Counted from the first letter of the stretch, positions 52,303 to 61,687 are shown. The stretch: DNA of 64,000 bases from Glutamicibacter creatinolyticus (GCF_006094275.1 NZ_CP034412.1:2914001-2978000); one strand, 5' to 3'. Made by a program: numbers and translations. Notes: generated from the sequence alone by a model not told the origin.

Positions 52303-52666
52303 CGTTTCTGGCCCTAAGTGAGTAAGTCCTGAATCTCAGAGGAACCAAAAGGTCTCCTGAACAGATTAAAGCATCTGCTCAGGAGACCTTTTCTTGGGTA
52401 GCGAAGAGTGTACAAAACTGTGACGTGAAAACAACCGGAACACCCCTCGTGTTCCTTGACGGCCACGTCATTCCGGCCCTGCTGGTTAGAACGAGTGGAA
52501 CTACCCTGGCTGCCCAGTCGCGCGCAGCAGCCATGTCTATACCTGGTCCAGTCCCGGCCGCATGCAAATTCCTGAGAAACGTGCTGGATCTGGCAACCCC
52601 GTACACATTTGAAGCCGATAATTTCGAGTATGTCGTCAATCTCGCCATGACCGGCCTAGCTCCACA
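52303..52666. other. Island right junction: terminator and unrecognised remnant
   Basis: After the transporter and its terminator come about 270 bases with protein-like translation in two frames (plus: GTPLVFLDGHVIPALL and PGPVPAACKFLRNVLDL) but no ribosome site. The sequence stops abruptly at 52667, where the long repeat begins. Likely a gene fragment carried in with the island. Confidence 0.5.
52347..52392 (+). terminator. Terminator of the MHS transporter
   Basis: 52347-52360 is the exact reverse complement of 52379-52392 (14 bp), ending in TTTT. Confidence 0.85.
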
Positions 52667-52741
52667 GCCCAGGTTTCCTTCCGGTACACCGGAACGAACT
52701 CCGCGTTCTGGACTGCGGACCAGGTGTCGTTGAAGAAGTAA
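52667..52741 (+). pseudogene. 3' fragment of the phosphodiesterase gene (duplicate)
   Basis: Matches the last 75 bases of the gene ending at 44350, including the stop codon, with three or so changes (RYTGTNSAFW to SLKK). Confidence 0.9.
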
Positions 52742-52784
52742 GCGGCCCGGCACCAAAGCCCCACTGCCAGTGGCTTAACCACCA

Positions 52785-52815
52785 AGGGTGGCGCACGAGA
52801 ACCGTGCGCCACCCT
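52785..52815. terminator. Terminator copy upstream of gabD copy 2 3' end
   Basis: Same 13-bp stem as at 44394-44424. Confidence 0.75.
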
Positions 52816-52848
52816 CACCTGCCCCCGGCCTGCTACCGAGGGTGTGGA

Positions 52849-54225
52849 CTAGCGTCCGGAAATCTTCACCAGCTTGTGGTTGACGAACTCATCCATGCCG
52901 TACTTGCCCAACTCGCGACCGATGCCCGAGCGCTTCACTCCACCGAAGGGCAGCTCGGCGGCGGTGCCGGAGGGCTCGTTGATGGCCACCATGCCGGTTT
53001 CCAGCTGGCGGGCAATGCGGTCGGCCCGCTCGGCGTCCTGGGTGTGGATGGAGGCACCCAGCCCGTAGTCGGTGTTGTTGGCCAGCTTCACGGCCTCCTC
53101 CTCACCGTCCACCTTGTACAGCACGGCGACCGGGCCGAACAATTCCTCGCTGAAGGCGCGCATGTCCTCGGTGACCCCGGCCAGCACGGTCGGCTCAAAG
53201 TAGGCGCCGTCCCCGTCCACCGGCTTGCCGCCGGCCAGCACGGTTGCGCCCTTGTCCACGGCGTCCTTCACCTGGGCGGCCAGCCCGTCGCGGGCCGCGG
53301 CCGAGGACAGTGGGCCGACGAAGTTCTCCGCCTCGGTCGGATCGCCCATCTTGATGCCGGACACCTGGTCCACCAGCGCCTTGGAGAACTCGTCGTACAC
53401 CGAGGAGTCCACGATGAAGCGCTTGGCGGCGTTGCAGGCCTGGCCGGTGTTGCCGAAGCGGGCGCGCATGCCCAGCTTGGCGCTGCGGGCCACGTCCGCA
53501 TCCTCCATGACCAGGAACGGATCCGAACCGCCCAGTTCCAGCACGACCTTCTTCAGGTTGCGCCCGGCGATCTCGGCCACCGCGGCACCGGCGCGCTCCG
53601 AACCGGTCAGCGAAACCCCCTGGATCCGGCGGTCGGCGATGATGTCGGCCACCTGGTCATTGGTGGCGAAGATGTTCACGTAGGCGCCTTCCGGGGCGCC
53701 GGCGTCCTTGAAGATCTGCTCCATGGCCAGCGCCGATTCCGGGCACTGCGGGGCGTGCTTGAGCAGGATGGTGTTGCCGTTCATCAGGTTCGGCGCCGCG
53801 AAGCGGGCCACCTGGTAGTAGGGGAAGTTCCACGGCATGATGCCCAACAGCACACCGACCGCTTCCTTGCGCACCAGCGCCTTGCCGCCGCTGGCGACCT
53901 CAAGCTCCTCGTCTTGCAGGAACTTCGGGCCGTTCTTGGCGTAGTAGCGGTAGATGGAGGCGACAATGCTGATTTCGCCCTGGGCCTGGCGCACCGGCTT
54001 GCCCATCTCGCGGGTGATGATCGCGGCCAGTTCCTCCGCGCGTTCCTCGTAGATGTCGGCTACCCGCTCCAGCAGCGCGACGCGCTCGGAGATCTTGGAG
54101 GTGGACCAGGTGGTGAAGCCCTGGTGGGCCGCGCCAATGGCCTCCTGGATCTCGGCGTCGCTGGCGGTGGGGTAGGTTGCCTCTACGACTCCGGTAGCGG
54201 GGTTGGTCACTGCATAGGTCGACAT
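52849..54225 (-). CDS. gabD: NAD(P)-dependent succinate-semialdehyde dehydrogenase, copy 2
   Basis: 458 aa, virtually identical to the first copy; same catalytic motifs ([20 protein letters not shown]). The start is ATG 54225 (MSTYAV) with AAGGAGCAGC shortly before it. This copy keeps a stand-alone leader of about 130 bases and ends facing the phosphodiesterase fragment. Its upstream neighbour is a pterin dehydratase read in the same direction. It most likely has the ancestral upstream region, while copy 1 was joined to the decarboxylase operon. Confidence 0.93.
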   Translation of the reverse strand: MSTYAVTNPATGVVEATYPTASDAEIQEAIGAAHQGFTTWSTSKISERVALLERVADIYEERAEELAAIITREMGKPVRQAQGEISIVASIYRYYAKNGPKFLQDEELEVASGGKALVRKEAVGVLLGIMPWNFPYYQVARFAAPNLMNGNTILLKHAPQCPESALAMEQIFKDAGAPEGAYVNIFATNDQVADIIADRRIQGVSLTGSERAGAAVAEIAGRNLKKVVLELGGSDPFLVMEDADVARSAKLGMRARFGNTGQACNAAKRFIVDSSVYDEFSKALVDQVSGIKMGDPTEAENFVGPLSSAAARDGLAAQVKDAVDKGATVLAGGKPVDGDGAYFEPTVLAGVTEDMRAFSEELFGPVAVLYKVDGEEEAVKLANNTDYGLGASIHTQDAERADRIARQLETGMVAINEPSGTAAELPFGGVKRSGIGRELGKYGMDEFVNHKLVKISGR

Positions 54226-54357
54226 GCTGCTCCTTCAACGTTGGGGAATCCGCAAGGCCACCACGGGACGCGGATATATCCCCACCATTTCACGGATCGC
54301 GTCGGGAAAACAGCGGCAAAAGCCCAGAATGACGTGCCTTAGCGCAGGGCGAACGCC

Positions 54358-54672
54358 CTAGCCAAGGTCCGCCTGCGCGGCCAGCACCGCATGACTGATC
54401 TGCTGGGCCAGGGCCACATCCCGGGCGGTGATCTTCCCGCCCACGTCATGGGAGGTCAAGGCGATCAGCAGCTTGTCAAAACGCCAGTCCACGTCGGGAT
54501 GGTGCTCGGCCTGCTGCGCCAGTTCGGCGATTTCGGCAAACAGGTCAATCGCCTGCTGCGCGCTGGCACAGGCAACCCGGGTCCGCAGCGTGCCCGCTTC
54601 ATAGCTCCAGCCGGGCAGGCGCTGCAGGTTGCGCTCCAGCTCCTCGGTGTTCAGCACTTCGTCAGGGGACAT
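54358..54672 (-). CDS. Pterin-4-alpha-carbinolamine dehydratase
   Basis: Recycles 4a-hydroxytetrahydropterin for aromatic amino acid hydroxylases, or acts in molybdopterin-linked side reactions. 104 aa from ATG 54672, preceded by GAGGAG. The active-site segment is complete: EHHPDVDWRFDKLLIALTSHDVGG. No phenylalanine hydroxylase is in the window. A second dehydratase domain lies in the fusion protein at 58453. Confidence 0.92.
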   Translation of the reverse strand: MSPDEVLNTEELERNLQRLPGWSYEAGTLRTRVACASAQQAIDLFAEIAELAQQAEHHPDVDWRFDKLLIALTSHDVGGKITARDVALAQQISHAVLAAQADLG

Positions 54673-54894
54673 GGCTCTCCTCGGCTTCACAGTGAATCAG
54701 GCCAGGACGGTGTTCGGGCGGTCAGATGCTTCCAGTGTGCCACCGGATGTGCCCGGTGCGGGGAATAGACCCGCACCTGGAAGAACGCGGGCAGCCGGGA
54801 AAGCGGACGCAACATCGTTAACTTGCCCTAGAAAATGGAGAGACGTATCACTAGAATGAAAATAATTTCCCGCTAGATGAAAGTAGGTTTTCCC

Positions 54895-55371
54895 ATGGCT
54901 GCAGTCTCCACTCCCCTGCAGACCGGCGCGCAGGCTCCGGCGTTCACCCTGAAGAACAGCGAGGGTCAGGACGTCTCGCTCTCGGACTACGCCGGCAAGT
55001 CCGTCATTGTCTACTTCTACCCCAAGGCCGCGACCCCGGGCTGCACCACTGAGGCTTGCGACTTCCGGGACAACCTGAACTCGCTGCAGGGCGCCGGTTA
55101 CAGCGTGCTGGGCATCTCCCCGGACAGCCCGCAGGACATTGCCAAGTTCGCCGCCGATGAGTCCCTGACCTTCCCGCTGCTCTCCGACCCGGACAACGAG
55201 GTCGCCAAGGCCTACGGCTCGTACGGTGAAAAGACCGTCAACGGCAACACCTTCGATGGCACCCTGCGCTCCACCGTCGTGGTCGATGCCCAGGGGAACA
55301 TCAGCCACGCCGAATACGGCGTGGATGCCCAGGGCCACGTGGCCCGGCTGCGCGACACCCTCGGGGTGTAG
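54895..55371 (+). CDS. bcp: Thioredoxin-dependent peroxiredoxin (Bcp/PrxQ type)
   Basis: Reduces hydrogen peroxide and organic peroxides. 158 aa from ATG 54895; ATG 54877 is a possible longer start. Peroxidatic cysteine in PKAATPGCTTEACDFRDN, with the resolving cysteine five residues later (C-x4-C), the atypical 2-Cys PrxQ pattern. Closed by a strong hairpin before the convergent dsdA. Confidence 0.94.
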   Translation: MAAVSTPLQTGAQAPAFTLKNSEGQDVSLSDYAGKSVIVYFYPKAATPGCTTEACDFRDNLNSLQGAGYSVLGISPDSPQDIAKFAADESLTFPLLSDPDNEVAKAYGSYGEKTVNGNTFDGTLRSTVVVDAQGNISHAEYGVDAQGHVARLRDTLGV

Positions 55372-55411
55372 CACGGCCGCGCTTCCAGTAAATTGAAGCG
55401 CCTGAGCAACG

Positions 55412-55454
55412 ATGCCGCGGGTGGGCGAAGAATCCCTTCGCCCACCCGCGGCAT
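55412..55454. terminator. Bidirectional terminator between bcp and dsdA
   Basis: 18-bp perfect stem (55412-55429 with 55437-55454) and a 7-base loop between convergent genes. Confidence 0.88.
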
Positions 55455-55497
55455 TTGCGTTCCCTGCCCGGCAATCCCAGGGATGGTGCGCCCGAAC

Positions 55498-56847
55498 CTA
55501 GCCCAGCTGGACCTGCTCCAGCTCCCGGTGTCCCTCTAGGAGGTACCCGTCCATTTCCTTCTCCGGCACCATCGCCCCACCGGTGGACCACACCAGGTGT
55601 GTGGCGTTGGCCCACTGGGTTTCGCTCAGCCCGCTGGTTCCACGGAAATCGGGATCGCCCGCCACCCGCCAGGGCAGCAGCAGACCGGCCGTGGCCGAGG
55701 GTTCCACCCGAATGTCCTCGCAGTCAGCCAGCAGCGCGGTCAGGGCGAGCATCTTCTGGTCGGTGACCGTCGCATAGCCATCCACCACATCGGCGAGCGC
55801 CCGGCCCACCAGCTCGGAGGGACGCGCCACCGCCAGGCCGTCGGCCGCGGTCTTGCCGTCCAATCCCAGGTCGAACGCGCTGATCCGTTCATGCAGACCG
55901 GTCCGAACCCCCAGCGTCACCGCCGGGGAATGGGTGGGTTCGGCGAAGAAGCAACGCACCGCATCCCCAAATAGGTGCTTCAGCCCGAAGCTCACTCCCC
56001 CGGGGCTGCCGCCGACCCCGCACGGCAGGTACACCATCAGGGGATGTTCCTGGTCGACCCGCACCTCCAGCGCCCTGAGCTGACCGGCCAGCCGGTGCGC
56101 GGCCGTGGAATACCCGGCGAACAGGGCCATCGAGTTCTCATCATCCACAAAGTGCACGCTCGGATCGGCCTCCGCTTCGGCCCGCCCGGCGTCCACCGCC
56201 TCGGTGAAGTCCCCGGGATGTTCCACCACGCTCACGCCCCGGGAACGCAGCAGCTCCTTCTTCCAGGAGCGCGCGTCGGCGGACATGTGCACGGTGGTGC
56301 GCAGCCCCAGCGCGGCGGCCGCCACCCCGATGGAAAGACCCAGGTTTCCGGTGGAGCCGACCATGATTCCGTGATCCCCGAGCACCTGGCGCACGTCCGC
56401 GTCGGCGAACCGTGCGTAGTTGTCCGTGGGTTTGAGCACCCCGGCGTCCACCACGATCCGTTCGGCCACCTGCAGCACCTCGTGGATCCCGCCGCGGGCC
56501 TTGATCGAACCGGCCACCGGCAGCATGTCGTCCCGCTTCATCCACAACTTTCCCGGCAGCTGGCTTCCCTGCCGGTCATCCAGCTCGGCCTGCAGGTGGT
56601 GCAGTCCGTGCACCGGGGATTCGATGATGCCGTAGCTGATCGAGGTTTCCGGGAATTGGCGCACGAACCAGGGGGCAAAGCGCTCAAACCGCTGTCGGGC
56701 GTCCTCGATGAGATCGGCGTTCAGCCCGCTGGAGTCAAGGGCCTGCGCGGTCGGGGTGTGGCTCTGACGGAACCACAGTGTCTCCTTGCCCTGCGACATG
56801 GCTTCGACCACCGGGTCTTCCAGCAGCTTGTCGATGTTGAGTGTCAT
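55498..56847 (-). CDS. dsdA: D-serine ammonia-lyase (dehydratase)
   Basis: PLP enzyme converting D-serine to pyruvate and ammonia. 449 aa from ATG 56847, the length of DsdA. The PLP lysine lies in PVAGSIKARGGIHEVL; phosphate-binding glycines in GSTGNLGLSIG; the family block LPCGVGGSPGGVSFGLKHLFGD follows. The frame extends upstream to 56955 but into the terminator of the preceding gene. No D-serine transporter or dsdC-like regulator is next to it. Confidence 0.94.
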   Translation of the reverse strand: MTLNIDKLLEDPVVEAMSQGKETLWFRQSHTPTAQALDSSGLNADLIEDARQRFERFAPWFVRQFPETSISYGIIESPVHGLHHLQAELDDRQGSQLPGKLWMKRDDMLPVAGSIKARGGIHEVLQVAERIVVDAGVLKPTDNYARFADADVRQVLGDHGIMVGSTGNLGLSIGVAAAALGLRTTVHMSADARSWKKELLRSRGVSVVEHPGDFTEAVDAGRAEAEADPSVHFVDDENSMALFAGYSTAAHRLAGQLRALEVRVDQEHPLMVYLPCGVGGSPGGVSFGLKHLFGDAVRCFFAEPTHSPAVTLGVRTGLHERISAFDLGLDGKTAADGLAVARPSELVGRALADVVDGYATVTDQKMLALTALLADCEDIRVEPSATAGLLLPWRVAGDPDFRGTSGLSETQWANATHLVWSTGGAMVPEKEMDGYLLEGHRELEQVQLG

Positions 56848-56881
56848 CGGGTCCGTGGTCCTTTCCAGGGTTGGCACTAAG

Positions 56882-56919
56882 CGGTCCTGCTGCCAGTGTA
56901 ACCACGGGCAGCAGGACCG
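56882..56919 (-). terminator. Terminator of the AI-2E family permease gene
   Basis: 13-bp perfect stem (56882-56894 with 56907-56919) between the permease stop and the dsdA start. Confidence 0.75.
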
Positions 56920-56985
56920 TTCAGTGCCGTTTCCGGGCGTTCGGCGGACGCACATGTTGCTTTTTGGTCCCGCGAATAAATTAGG

Positions 56986-58302
56986 TCAGTCCCGGCCTTC
57001 GGGGCGCTCCGGCTGCTGTTCCCCGCTCAGCTCCTCGGCCTGCTCGGCAAGTTCGGCCGCTTCCTGCTTCTCCTGTTCGGCAGCGTTCGTTTCCTCTTCC
57101 TGCAGTTCCTCCACATGTTCAATGTCTTCACGGGCCTGGGGCACCGGATCGCTGGTTTCCCTGCCGGTCCACACCTTGACCACCCGCCATCCCGCCGCGG
57201 TCAACGGCACGGCCACCACCGCACCGACGATTCCGCCCAGCACGGTGCCGGCAGTCAAGGCCATCAACACCACCAGGGGATGCAGGCTCAGGGTGTGCGC
57301 CATGACCACCGGCTGCAGGAAGTGGCCCTCCAGCTGGTTCACCAGGATCACCGCGGCCAGCACGATCAGCGCGCTGACCGGACCGTTGGTCACCAGCGCC
57401 ACCAGGGTTGCCAGCACCCCCACCACGGTCGCGCCGACCAGCGGGATGAAGGAGCCGAGGAAGACAACCACCCCCAGCGGCAGCGCCAGCGGTATCTGCA
57501 AAATCAGCAGGGTGAGGGTGATGCCTGCGGTGTCCACGGCGGCCACGATCGCGGTGCCGCGAATATAGCCGCCAAAGGTGTGCAGCGCCCGGTCCCCGGA
57601 GAGAATCCAGGTGTGCCGGAAGTGGGCGGGCGTCCAGGAGACAAAGAACGCCCAGATCTTGTCACCGTCCTTGAGGAAGAAGAACAGGATGACCAGCAGC
57701 AGGATCGTTCCGGTGACCAGGCTGCCGGCGGCGGTGAGGGTGTGCAGCGCCCCGGTCCCGAATTCGGAGCTCGTGATGAACGCGGTCACCCGTTGCACCG
57801 CATCATCCAGCTGCTGCCCGTCAATGCTGAACGGCAGTCCGCCCACCACGTTTTGGACGGTGGAGTTCAGCTGGTTGAACCCCTCCACGGCCTGCTCGAC
57901 CAGGGTGGGCCACTGGTTGATGACCGAGAACACCAGCCCGGTGCCGATGCCTCCCAGGATCAGCAGCGCGCCAAGGAAGACGGTCCACGCGGCCAAGAGC
58001 GGGGACATGACCCGGCGCAGCCGAATCACCAACGGCCACAAGGCGCAGGAGAGGATCACGGCGATGAGGGTGGGGATCACGATCAGGGTCAGCCGCAGCA
58101 TCCCCAGGACCACCAGCCCCGCAATCACGCCGATGATCAGCAGCTGCAGGCACCGGGTGCCGAGCCTGCCCAGCGGGTCGGTCCACAATCCCTGGAAGGT
58201 CACCGCGGGGCGCTCAACCGAGGCCCACGCCTGTTCATCCAGCGGGGAGGACTCCACCCGTGTTTTCCTGCTGCCTGATGTACGCCTGCGAAAGAAAGCC
58301 AT
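56986..58302 (-). CDS. AI-2E family (PerM/UPF0118) transporter
   Basis: 438 aa from ATG 58302, preceded by TAGGAG. About eight membrane segments, with the conserved C-terminal family core LGVVVFLGSFIPLVGATVVGVLATLVAL and NQLEGHFLQPVVMAHTLSLHPLVVLMALTAG. The last 50 residues form an acidic Glu/Ala-rich tail (HVEELQEEETNAAEQEKQEAAELAEQ region), probably a coiled coil. Members export AI-2 or act as Na+/H+ antiporters; role here unknown. Confidence 0.92.
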   Translation of the reverse strand: MAFFRRRTSGSRKTRVESSPLDEQAWASVERPAVTFQGLWTDPLGRLGTRCLQLLIIGVIAGLVVLGMLRLTLIVIPTLIAVILSCALWPLVIRLRRVMSPLLAAWTVFLGALLILGGIGTGLVFSVINQWPTLVEQAVEGFNQLNSTVQNVVGGLPFSIDGQQLDDAVQRVTAFITSSEFGTGALHTLTAAGSLVTGTILLLVILFFFLKDGDKIWAFFVSWTPAHFRHTWILSGDRALHTFGGYIRGTAIVAAVDTAGITLTLLILQIPLALPLGVVVFLGSFIPLVGATVVGVLATLVALVTNGPVSALIVLAAVILVNQLEGHFLQPVVMAHTLSLHPLVVLMALTAGTVLGGIVGAVVAVPLTAAGWRVVKVWTGRETSDPVPQAREDIEHVEELQEEETNAAEQEKQEAAELAEQAEELSGEQQPERPEGRD

Positions 58303-58452
58303 GGTCGCTCCTACCATCGGCCAATAGTGGGTCGGGCAGCAGTCGCGCCCGGTAGGTCCTGCACTGCCGGTTCAGTCGAGCACCGTTCCCGTCGACATCA
58401 CCATTTCATCTTCGTGCCACGCAGATGCAGCGACGCTGCACCACGCAACCGG

Positions 58453-59109
58453 CTATTCGCGGCCGGACTCGGCCTCGGTGCAAATGCACAGCCGGTTGCC
58501 CTGCTTGTCCGTGACAATCACCCAACTTGGCGCGTACTCGTAGTCGAACTCCGCGTCGGTGGTTTTCAAGGTTTCCAGCAGGTCGCCACTGTGGCTATGG
58601 GGCACCGTTACATCAACGTGGAAACGATTCTGGTTCGGCGTCTGGGTCTCCTGGAACCAGATGGCCGGGCCACGGCCATGCGGGTCGGTCAGCGCACCGT
58701 CCGCCGCCTGTTCATAGCCCAGGGCCGCCTGCCAGATCTTGGAGATCTGTTGCGGGTTTTCGGTATCGATAGCGATTTCCACCGTCCTGACCAGGCCCAG
58801 GTCCACTTGGGCACCAAAGGTTTCGGCCTGGTCGGAGATCTGGGTGGCCAGGGTGAAGTCCCGTGACGTCACGCCGCCGACATCGTGGGACACCAGGTTG
58901 ACGAACACCGTGTCATAACGCCAGTCGACGTCCGGATGATGTCCGGCTTCCTCGGCCAGCGCGCCAATCGCCGACACGAGCTGAATCGCGGCGGCCGAGC
59001 TCGGGCACTTGAAAGCGGTCCGCAAGGACCCCAGCCCGTAGCGCCAGTGCGGCAATTGTGAGAGCCGTGCCTGGATTTCGTCTGTTGACAGCACATCTTT
59101 GCCTGACAT
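58453..59109 (-). CDS. Pterin-carbinolamine dehydratase-VOC (glyoxalase-like) fusion
   Basis: 218 aa from ATG 59109 (AGAGG upstream). Residues about 1-100 are a dehydratase domain with the active-site segment GHHPDVDWRYDTVFVNLVSHDVGG. From about residue 103 (VRTVEIAIDTENPQQISKIWQAALGYE) a VOC/glyoxalase-like domain follows, with NRFHVDVTVP and WVIVTDKQGNRLCIC as the second half. Such fusions occur in actinobacteria. The first histidine pair is intact, so the dehydratase may be active. No metal ligand set of a known dioxygenase can be assigned to the VOC half. Confidence 0.9.
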   Translation of the reverse strand: MSGKDVLSTDEIQARLSQLPHWRYGLGSLRTAFKCPSSAAAIQLVSAIGALAEEAGHHPDVDWRYDTVFVNLVSHDVGGVTSRDFTLATQISDQAETFGAQVDLGLVRTVEIAIDTENPQQISKIWQAALGYEQAADGALTDPHGRGPAIWFQETQTPNQNRFHVDVTVPHSHSGDLLETLKTTDAEFDYEYAPSWVIVTDKQGNRLCICTEAESGRE

Positions 59110-59278
59110 TGTTCTTGCCTCTCTGCGGATGGAGCCAACGACCGTGACCATGATGGCCACGGTCGTTCTCAGCTTGCCGCGCCCCTGGAAAAGAAAGAAG
59201 GCCCTTTAGCCAATTGCCAGCGTTGCGCGTCCAACGCGCCGTCGCTTGTCGAAGCAAGCCTCCGCCCCCTGTCCCGGT

Positions 59279-59977
59279 CTACATACCCAGCAGGAGGATC
59301 TTCTCCATCGCTACCGAGATCGGCAGGCGGACCAGCAGGCCCGGCAGGTCCTGCCAGTGCTCGGGGTTGAGGTTCGCGCCGTTCGCGCCGAGGCTCCCGC
59401 TGGAAAGATTCAGTTCGGCCAACCGGCCCTCGAACCAATCCTCACGCCTTGCCCACTTCGCCTTGCCCCGGCAGCGCTCCACGACGCTTTCAAGCTTCGC
59501 GTGCAGTAGACAGTACAGTTCCGGGGTAAACCCGGCGCGCATCCACTTGTGGATGTACCGTTCCGTGTCATACCCGCGGTACAGTTCGCCATCCAGCAGC
59601 ATTGTGGCCCGCTGGCTCTTGACGATGAGCCAATTTCCCTTCGGACGCGGGACGTACGGTGGAGCATACGGATCCTCCAACAGTGCGGCATCCCACCGCA
59701 GGTCCAGTTGTTCCCTTACCGTTGGTTCATTTCCCTTGACGCCTGCCGGCAGACCGTACTTGTCGACCGGAATCTCTAGCGGGCCTCCCCGAACCAGCTC
59801 GGCCCGGCCGTCGGCACGCAGCCTCATGGCCTGATAGATCTTCGCGGCCGATTCCGTGCCAACAACATCATCACCGTAAAGCTCCCGGCGCCAGGCCTCG
59901 AAGTCCTGCGCATGTTCCTTGTTGAAGTTCTCGTGCTGGCTGCGTCCGTTTTCAGACAATTGTTGTTCCCCTCGCAT
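59279..59977 (-). CDS. Unrecognised 232-aa protein
   Basis: The frame is open from 60145; ATG 59977 (RGEQQLSENG) is chosen because residues before it are Pro/Arg-rich and look non-coding, but the ribosome site is poor. The sequence is soluble and charged: DFEAWRRELYGDDVVGTESAAKIYQAMRL, a middle part LLEDPYAPPYVPRPKGNWLIVKSQR, and a C-terminal part with FTPELYCLLHAKLESVVERC. No signal peptide or membrane segment. I do not recognise a family; neighbours give no clue. Confidence 0.65.
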   Translation of the reverse strand: MRGEQQLSENGRSQHENFNKEHAQDFEAWRRELYGDDVVGTESAAKIYQAMRLRADGRAELVRGGPLEIPVDKYGLPAGVKGNEPTVREQLDLRWDAALLEDPYAPPYVPRPKGNWLIVKSQRATMLLDGELYRGYDTERYIHKWMRAGFTPELYCLLHAKLESVVERCRGKAKWARREDWFEGRLAELNLSSGSLGANGANLNPEHWQDLPGLLVRLPISVAMEKILLLGM

Positions 59978-60250
59978 GGGAGGACCCGGCGACGGAGGAT
60001 TTACCTCCGCCGCGGCATCCACCGACTTGCCCGGCGGCTGGTGCCGCGGACCGGTTCTTCCCCTGGGGCACCCCGCTCGGTTGAGGAGGGTTGCCGTGCA
60101 GCAAGCCAGGTACTTATCGCTGCAGCTCGTGAACCTGGGAATCATCCTATGCGTCCGGTCCGACGGTTTGGCGTCCGCGTAGGCCGCGATTGCTCACTGT
60201 GGATTGTTCATTATCGAAGGAACGGTCCACTTGTCACCTAATTCGTGTTT

Positions 60251-60904
60251 CTAGCGCTGCAGCCGAGGGTCTTCTGTCGGATCCGTGTACGGGGCGGGGC
60301 AGCCCTGGCTGACCGCTTCCGGGCGCAGCTCAAAGTGCCACGGCTCATTTTCGTACACCGTGCACAGTCCGTAGTAGCGACCGTGCTGGTCTAGCCACGC
60401 CCGCGCGTCATAGGATCCAATATCTATCGCGTTGCCGGAGACATGCGGTGAAGTCTGCGCAGTTGCAACCCACCGGGCGGCTTCACGCTTCGACCCGTAC
60501 CGGTCTACCGCTTCGTCCAGCAGCTGCTGCTGAAATGCTTCCGAGCGCCAGCCGCTGTTGACGATGAACTTGATGTCATCCTTGGCGGCGTCGACTGCTG
60601 CCTCATTCATCGCCTCGCGCAGGTCCGGACTCAAGTAGTGCACGGCTGGTACCTGGGACTTCAGGGTGGTTCCTGAAGGCACATCCCCACCAGCCACCCC
60701 TAACGCACCTGCCCTTGGCTCTTGTCCTCCCTGGACCACCGAAGTCACGGTTGCCGCCATGGATGAGGGACTCCAGTCACTTCGGGTTCCGAGCGTTAGG
60801 GCCAAGGCAAGCACCCACAGGGTGGTAAGCAGCGCCAGAAGCACCAGGATGATTTTGGTCAGGAGGGATTTCTTGCGGTGCTTGGCCGGTCGCATTTTTC
60901 TCAT
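60251..60904 (-). CDS. Membrane-anchored M15 family (VanY-like) D,D-carboxypeptidase
   Basis: 217 aa from ATG 60904. A basic N-terminus (RKMRPAKHRKK) and one hydrophobic helix (IILVLLALLTTLWVLALAL, about residues 18-36) anchor it with the catalytic domain outside. Peptidase motifs: SGWRSEAFQQQLLDEAV, SPHVSGNAIDIG and EPWHFEL, complete for the zinc site. It trims the terminal D-Ala of peptidoglycan precursors. Divergent from an OmpR-type regulator with 87 bases between, an arrangement reminiscent of VanY with VanRS. Confidence 0.88.
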   Translation of the reverse strand: MRKMRPAKHRKKSLLTKIILVLLALLTTLWVLALALTLGTRSDWSPSSMAATVTSVVQGGQEPRAGALGVAGGDVPSGTTLKSQVPAVHYLSPDLREAMNEAAVDAAKDDIKFIVNSGWRSEAFQQQLLDEAVDRYGSKREAARWVATAQTSPHVSGNAIDIGSYDARAWLDQHGRYYGLCTVYENEPWHFELRPEAVSQGCPAPYTDPTEDPRLQR

Positions 60905-60951
60905 GAAACCAGTCAAGGCGGCGTCCTGTTGCCGGGCCGTATCGAAATTTT

Positions 60952-60968
60952 GATATGCCCGCGATATG
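60952..60968 (+). promoter_or_regulatory. Direct repeat typical of an OmpR-type regulator site
   Basis: GATATG at 60952-60957 and again at 60963-60968, an 11-base period, in the divergent region between the peptidase and the response regulator. TACGAT at 60979-60984 may be the -10 box of a leaderless message starting at the regulator ATG. Confidence 0.5.
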
Positions 60969-60991
60969 TTCCGGCTCGTACGATTGGGGCT

Positions 60992-61687
60992 ATGCGTGTA
61001 CTGATCGTCGAGGACGAACTCCTGATGGCGGAGGCTATCTGTGACGGATTGCGCTTGGAAGCCATCGCTGCAGATATTGCCGGGGACGGTGATACGGCCT
61101 TGGAACTTTTGGAGATCAATGCCTACGACATCGCCATCCTCGACCGTGACATTCCCGGCCCCTCCGGCGATGAAGTAGCCCGTTCCATCGTGGCCTCCGG
61201 TACCGGTTTGCCGATCCTGATGCTGACCGCCGCCGACCGGCTCGATGAGAAGGCCTCAGGTTTTGAATTGGGCGCGGATGACTACCTGACGAAGCCATTT
61301 GAGCTCCAGGAACTGGTGATGCGCCTACGGGCATTGAGTCGGCGCCGGGCTCATCACCGCCCTCCGATCCGCGAAATAGCTGGAGTAAGGTTGGATCCCT
61401 TTCGCCGCGAGGTTTACCGAGAAGGCCGCTATGTGGCTTTAACACGCAAGCAGTTCGCGGTACTGGAAGTCCTCATAGGGGCAGAAGGTGGGGTGGTCAG
61501 CGCGGAGGAGCTGCTGGAACGAGCATGGGATGAGAATGCCGATCCATTCACCAATGCGGTGCGCATTACGGTCTCAGCCTTGCGGAAACGTCTCGGCGAA
61601 CGGTGGGTGATCGCAACAGTTCCAGGGGTCGGATATCGCATCGAAGCCCCGGACAGTGAAGTACCTATGGTGTTGGACAGTGAATAA
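60992..61687 (+). CDS. Response regulator, OmpR/PhoB family
   Basis: 231 aa from ATG 60992. Receiver domain MRVLIVEDELLMAEAI with the phospho-acceptor Asp in DIAILDRDIPGPSGDE, Thr in LMLTAAD and Lys in DYLTKPFE; the winged-helix DNA-binding domain follows (YVALTRKQFAVLEVLI, NAVRITVSALRKRLG, TVPGVGYRIE). The last eight bases overlap the kinase start. Likely controls the divergent M15 peptidase gene and its own promoter. Confidence 0.94.
   Translation: MRVLIVEDELLMAEAICDGLRLEAIAADIAGDGDTALELLEINAYDIAILDRDIPGPSGDEVARSIVASGTGLPILMLTAADRLDEKASGFELGADDYLTKPFELQELVMRLRALSRRRAHHRPPIREIAGVRLDPFRREVYREGRYVALTRKQFAVLEVLIGAEGGVVSAEELLERAWDENADPFTNAVRITVSALRKRLGERWVIATVPGVGYRIEAPDSEVPMVLDSE

Larger units (their letters stand above)
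52667..54216. repeat. Long direct repeat, copy 2
   Basis: About 1550 bases nearly identical to 44276-45827 in the same orientation. The copies bracket 6.8 kb of island DNA. Confidence 0.95.

Noticed and set aside
44276-54216. Composite transposon as explanation of the repeats
   Set aside because: No transposase, terminal inverted repeat or target-site duplication was visible; the repeats begin and end inside ordinary genes.
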